A model generated the notes under the pieces. That model was not told the DNA's origin and made no database searches. It saw only the letters and a program-made list of their open reading frames with translations. From Anaerolineae bacterium (GTDB lineage Bacteria; Chloroflexota; Anaerolineae; JAAYZQ01): 16,094 bases of DNA. This document shows positions 14,280 to 16,094 of this stretch, in pieces; the stretch's first letter is position 1; each line of letters starts with the position of its first letter. The position numbers were made by a program, and so were the translations under genes. The stretch spans positions 1-16,094 of the forward strand of contig JAFGOG010000143.1 in assembly GCA_016926595.1 (NCBI GenBank). The letters are read 5' to 3'.

Positions 14280-15824
14280 ATGTCTGTCCAACCTGGGGAA
14301 GAGCCGGCAGGCTCGGGAAGGCCCAAGCCGAGGGGAGCCACCTGGCTGCTGGCGGCGATCATCGGGACATATCTGGCGCTGGCGGCGCTGTTTGCGGTCT
14401 ATACGCCGGCGTGGCAGAACCCCGACGAGCCAGCGCACTATAATTATGTCAGGTACGTGGCCGAGCAGTACCGGTTCCCGGTGCTCAAGCCGGGCGATTA
14501 CCCGGCGCAGTACTTGGAGGAGATCAAGGAGGCCCATTTCCCGCCGGAGATGGGCATCGATCCGATCCGCTACGAGTTCCACCAGCCGCCGCTCTACTAT
14601 CTGCTGGCGGCAGGGGTCTACCGGGCCTTTGACGGGGCGCTGCTGCCGCTGCGGCTGCTGACGGCGGCGATCGGGGCGGCGCTGGCGGCGGTGGTGTACT
14701 GGACGGCACAAGAAGCGGCGCCCGGGCGACCGGGGCTGGCGCTGGCGGCGACGGCGTTCACCGCCCTGCTGCCGATGCACCTGGCCCAGTCGGCGGCGGT
14801 GGGCAACGATCTGCTGGCCGAGCTGCTGCTGGCGACGATCGTGCTGCTGGCGATCCGGTATATGAAGATGCCACGGGTAGAGGCGGACGGCCGGCCGCCC
14901 CTACAGGCGGCGGTGACGCTTGGGATCGCCACGGGGCTGGCATTGGTGACGAAATCGGGGATTTATGTGGCGCTGCCGCTGGTGACGCTGGCCATTGCTG
15001 CGCGGCAGGTGTGGCTGGAGGAACGGCCTTTTTCAGGCGGAGAGTTTGTGAAGGCGGCGGGGTTGTACTTGCTGCCAGCGGTCGCGCTGGCGCTGCCGTG
15101 GTGGGTGCGAAACGCGGCGCAATATGGGGGGCTGGACCTGCTGGGGCTGGAACGGCACAACCTGGTGGTGGCCGGACAACTGCGGACGGCCGAGCTCGTG
15201 GCGGCCAACGGGGCGGCCCGCTGGCTGGGAGACCTGGGGCTGACGACTTTTCGCAGCTTTTGGGGGCAGTTTGGCTGGATGGGGGTGCTGATCGACGCAC
15301 GGCTGTACCAGGCGCTGGCCGTCTGGTCGGCGGCGGCGGTGGCCGGGCTGGCCGCCTGGGCGGTGGGCACCTGGCGGCAAGCGAAGCAGGGCTGGCGTCC
15401 GGCACGGTGGCAGACGGCCACCGGCGGGCTGCTGGCGCTGCTGGCGCTGTTCAGCGCAGGCAGCTATCTGTGGTACAACACCCAGTTTGTCCAGTTCCAG
15501 GGGCGCTATTTGTTCACGGCGCTGGCGCCGATCAGCCTGGCGGCGGCGGTGGGCTGGAGCGAGGCGCTGCGCCGCGAGCGGGCCTGGCTGCTGGCGGCGC
15601 TGATGGCCGGCGCAGCCGGGGCGACGGCGGTCGGCAGCCTGCTGGCAGGAGAGCTGGCCAAGTGGCCGACGCTGATACTCGGCGCGGCCGGAGCGGCGCT
15701 CGCCGCGCGGCGGTTTGTGCCCCGGCGCTGGGATCCGCTGGTCGAGGCGCTGCCCTATTTGATGCTCATTCCGCTGGACGTGGCGTGCCTGTTCCTGTTC
15801 ATCGTCCCTCAACTGGCGCGGTGA
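14280..15824 (+). CDS. GT-C type integral membrane glycosyltransferase
   Basis: A 514-residue polytopic membrane protein with about ten hydrophobic helices, the first at 22-42. Directly after it comes NPDEPAHYNYVRYVAE (47-62), whose Asp-Glu pair sits in the first outer loop as in PMT/ArnT/DUF2142-like transferases, then FHQPPLYYLLA (100-110) and VQFQGRYLFTALAPI (404-418), all common in bacterial GT-C proteins that use polyprenyl-phosphate sugars. Substrate unknown. The ATG at 14280 has GGAGG five bases upstream and a promoter at 14236-14264; the open frame extends upstream to 14151 but through both promoters. RPPLQ (205-209), in a loop between helices, is encoded by a degenerate copy of the family A repeat. 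Confidence 0.88.
   Translation: MSVQPGEEPAGSGRPKPRGATWLLAAIIGTYLALAALFAVYTPAWQNPDEPAHYNYVRYVAEQYRFPVLKPGDYPAQYLEEIKEAHFPPEMGIDPIRYEFHQPPLYYLLAAGVYRAFDGALLPLRLLTAAIGAALAAVVYWTAQEAAPGRPGLALAATAFTALLPMHLAQSAAVGNDLLAELLLATIVLLAIRYMKMPRVEADGRPPLQAAVTLGIATGLALVTKSGIYVALPLVTLAIAARQVWLEERPFSGGEFVKAAGLYLLPAVALALPWWVRNAAQYGGLDLLGLERHNLVVAGQLRTAELVAANGAARWLGDLGLTTFRSFWGQFGWMGVLIDARLYQALAVWSAAAVAGLAAWAVGTWRQAKQGWRPARWQTATGGLLALLALFSAGSYLWYNTQFVQFQGRYLFTALAPISLAAAVGWSEALRRERAWLLAALMAGAAGATAVGSLLAGELAKWPTLILGAAGAALAARRFVPRRWDPLVEALPYLMLIPLDVACLFLFIVPQLAR
14881..14907. repeat. Degenerate family A repeat inside the GT-C coding region
   Basis: GGCCGCCCCTACAGG (14893-14907) matches the right half and border of the family A element, and AGGCGG (14881-14886) resembles the left arm; the middle is shortened. 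It is read in frame as part of EADGRPPLQA. Confidence 0.6.
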
Positions 15825-15855
15825 TGGGGCAGATGCGGCAGCCACGGAGGGGGCC

Positions 15856-15894
15856 AAGGAGGGCGGCCAAGGAGGGCGGCCAAGGAGGGCGGCC
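15856..15894 (+). repeat. Three perfect 13-bp tandem repeats
   Basis: AAGGAGGGCGGCC is repeated at 15856-15868, 15869-15881 and 15882-15894. The unit is the left arm of the family A element, and the third unit continues into a full copy. A degenerate version (CGGAGGGGGCC) precedes it at 15845-15855. Confidence 0.9.
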
Positions 15895-16070
15895 ACATGG
15901 GGCCGCCCCTACAAGAGGATGGGAGAGCTGTGATCGACCTGTACGTCCATTCGACCTGCTCGGCTGACGGGGGGTCAAGGAGGGCGGCCACATGGGGCCG
16001 CCCCTACAAGAGGGTGGGAGAGATGTGATCGACCTGCACGTCCATTCGACCTGCTCGGCTGACGGGGGGT
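15881..16070 (+). repeat. 95-bp tandem duplication carrying a family A element and a PHP gene start
   Basis: Two units, 15881-15975 and 15976-16070, match at 92 of 95 positions (differences at 15919/16014, 15928/16023 and 15942/16037). Each contains a family A palindrome (15884-15913 and 15979-16008), a purine-rich ribosome site, a GTG start and the first 15 or so codons of the PHP gene. Confidence 0.95.
15930..16028 (+). pseudogene. Duplicated 5' fragment of the PHP-domain gene
   Basis: The GTG at 15930 opens a 32-codon frame that starts VIDLYVHSTCSADGGS like the PHP gene downstream, then reads through the second repeat element and stops at TGA (16026-16028), overlapping the GTG of the intact copy. 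The first metal-binding histidine of the HxH motif is Tyr here, so it is probably an inactive leftover of the duplication. If translated it would act as a leader peptide coupled to the real gene. Confidence 0.7.
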
Positions 16071-16094
16071 CGAGCATCGGCGAATATGCCCGGC
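16025..16094 (+). CDS. PHP-domain phosphoesterase, N-terminus only (runs off the window)
   Basis: Twenty-three codons are visible: VIDLHVHSTCSADGGSSIGEYAR. The DLHVHST segment carries the HxH metal-binding pair that begins PHP domains, found in metal-dependent phosphoesterases and histidinol phosphatases. The GTG start is preceded by GGGAGAGAT. The rest lies outside, so which PHP subfamily cannot be said. It follows the GT-C gene by 200 bp of repeat sequence. Confidence 0.8.
   Translation, partial: MIDLHVHSTCSADGGSSIGEYAR

Noticed and set aside
15840..16080. A CRISPR-like repeat pattern
   Set aside because: The units are direct tandems with no unique spacers of constant length, and the 95-bp unit carries a gene start.
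1..16094. tRNA, rRNA, transposase or phage genes
   Set aside because: None could be recognised on either strand; all the space is explained by the listed genes and short gaps.

Overview
The window is 16.1 kb of GC-rich, densely coded bacterial chromosome. The best guess for the source is a member of the Chloroflexota, perhaps Anaerolineae-like. This rests on the Thr/Pro-rich linkers after the lipobox and the membrane helix, an L,D-transpeptidase with SYGC in place of SHGC, GT-C and GT2/GT4 sugar genes, and abundant small palindromic repeats. It is inference from gene style and not proof. No stretch longer than 300 bases lacks a gene; the longest gaps are 13706-13927, 15825-16024 and 5347-5532.

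Left arm (36-5346, minus strand): reading in the direction of transcription, an L,D-transpeptidase with TPRs, phoU, a long coiled-coil protein of unknown function, and selB. Spacing is 20-81 bp, so one transcript from the promoter at 5381-5410 is plausible. selB implies that the organism makes selenoproteins, but neither selA nor selC is in the window.

Middle (5533-12958, plus strand): a seven-gene run starting at a good promoter (5458-5486): rmd, gmd, a phosphohexomutase, tatD, a long-chain-type polyprenyl diphosphate synthase, a GT2 and a GT4 glycosyltransferase. Several junctions overlap by 1 or 4 bp. The run reads as GDP-D-rhamnose supply (hexose-1-phosphate, GDP-mannose, 4-keto intermediate, GDP-rhamnose) plus lipid carrier and glycosyltransferases for a surface glycan; tatD is probably a passenger.

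Right arm: an LppX/LprG-like, methionine-rich lipoprotein (minus) with a perfect consensus promoter, a palindrome over its start site and a long leader; a 74-residue unknown protein (minus); and, divergent from it, a GT-C type membrane glycosyltransferase (plus). The window ends in the first 23 codons of a PHP-domain gene whose 5' end has been tandemly duplicated.

The most unusual content is not in the genes but in three families of small palindromic repeats. Family A (GC palindrome ending CGCCCCTACA) is at both window ends, once degenerate inside a coding region. Family B (core GGGTTTTCT then AA.CCC) is at 6487-6520 and 12938-12970. Family C (CTTCGC ... TGACAG) is at 1986-2034 and 10773-10800. 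In B and C the two copies differ by compensating base changes, which argues that the folded form matters. Elements of A and B sit on gene 3' ends and contain the stop codons of selB, rmd and the GT4 gene. I found no new enzymatic or defence system that I could defend.
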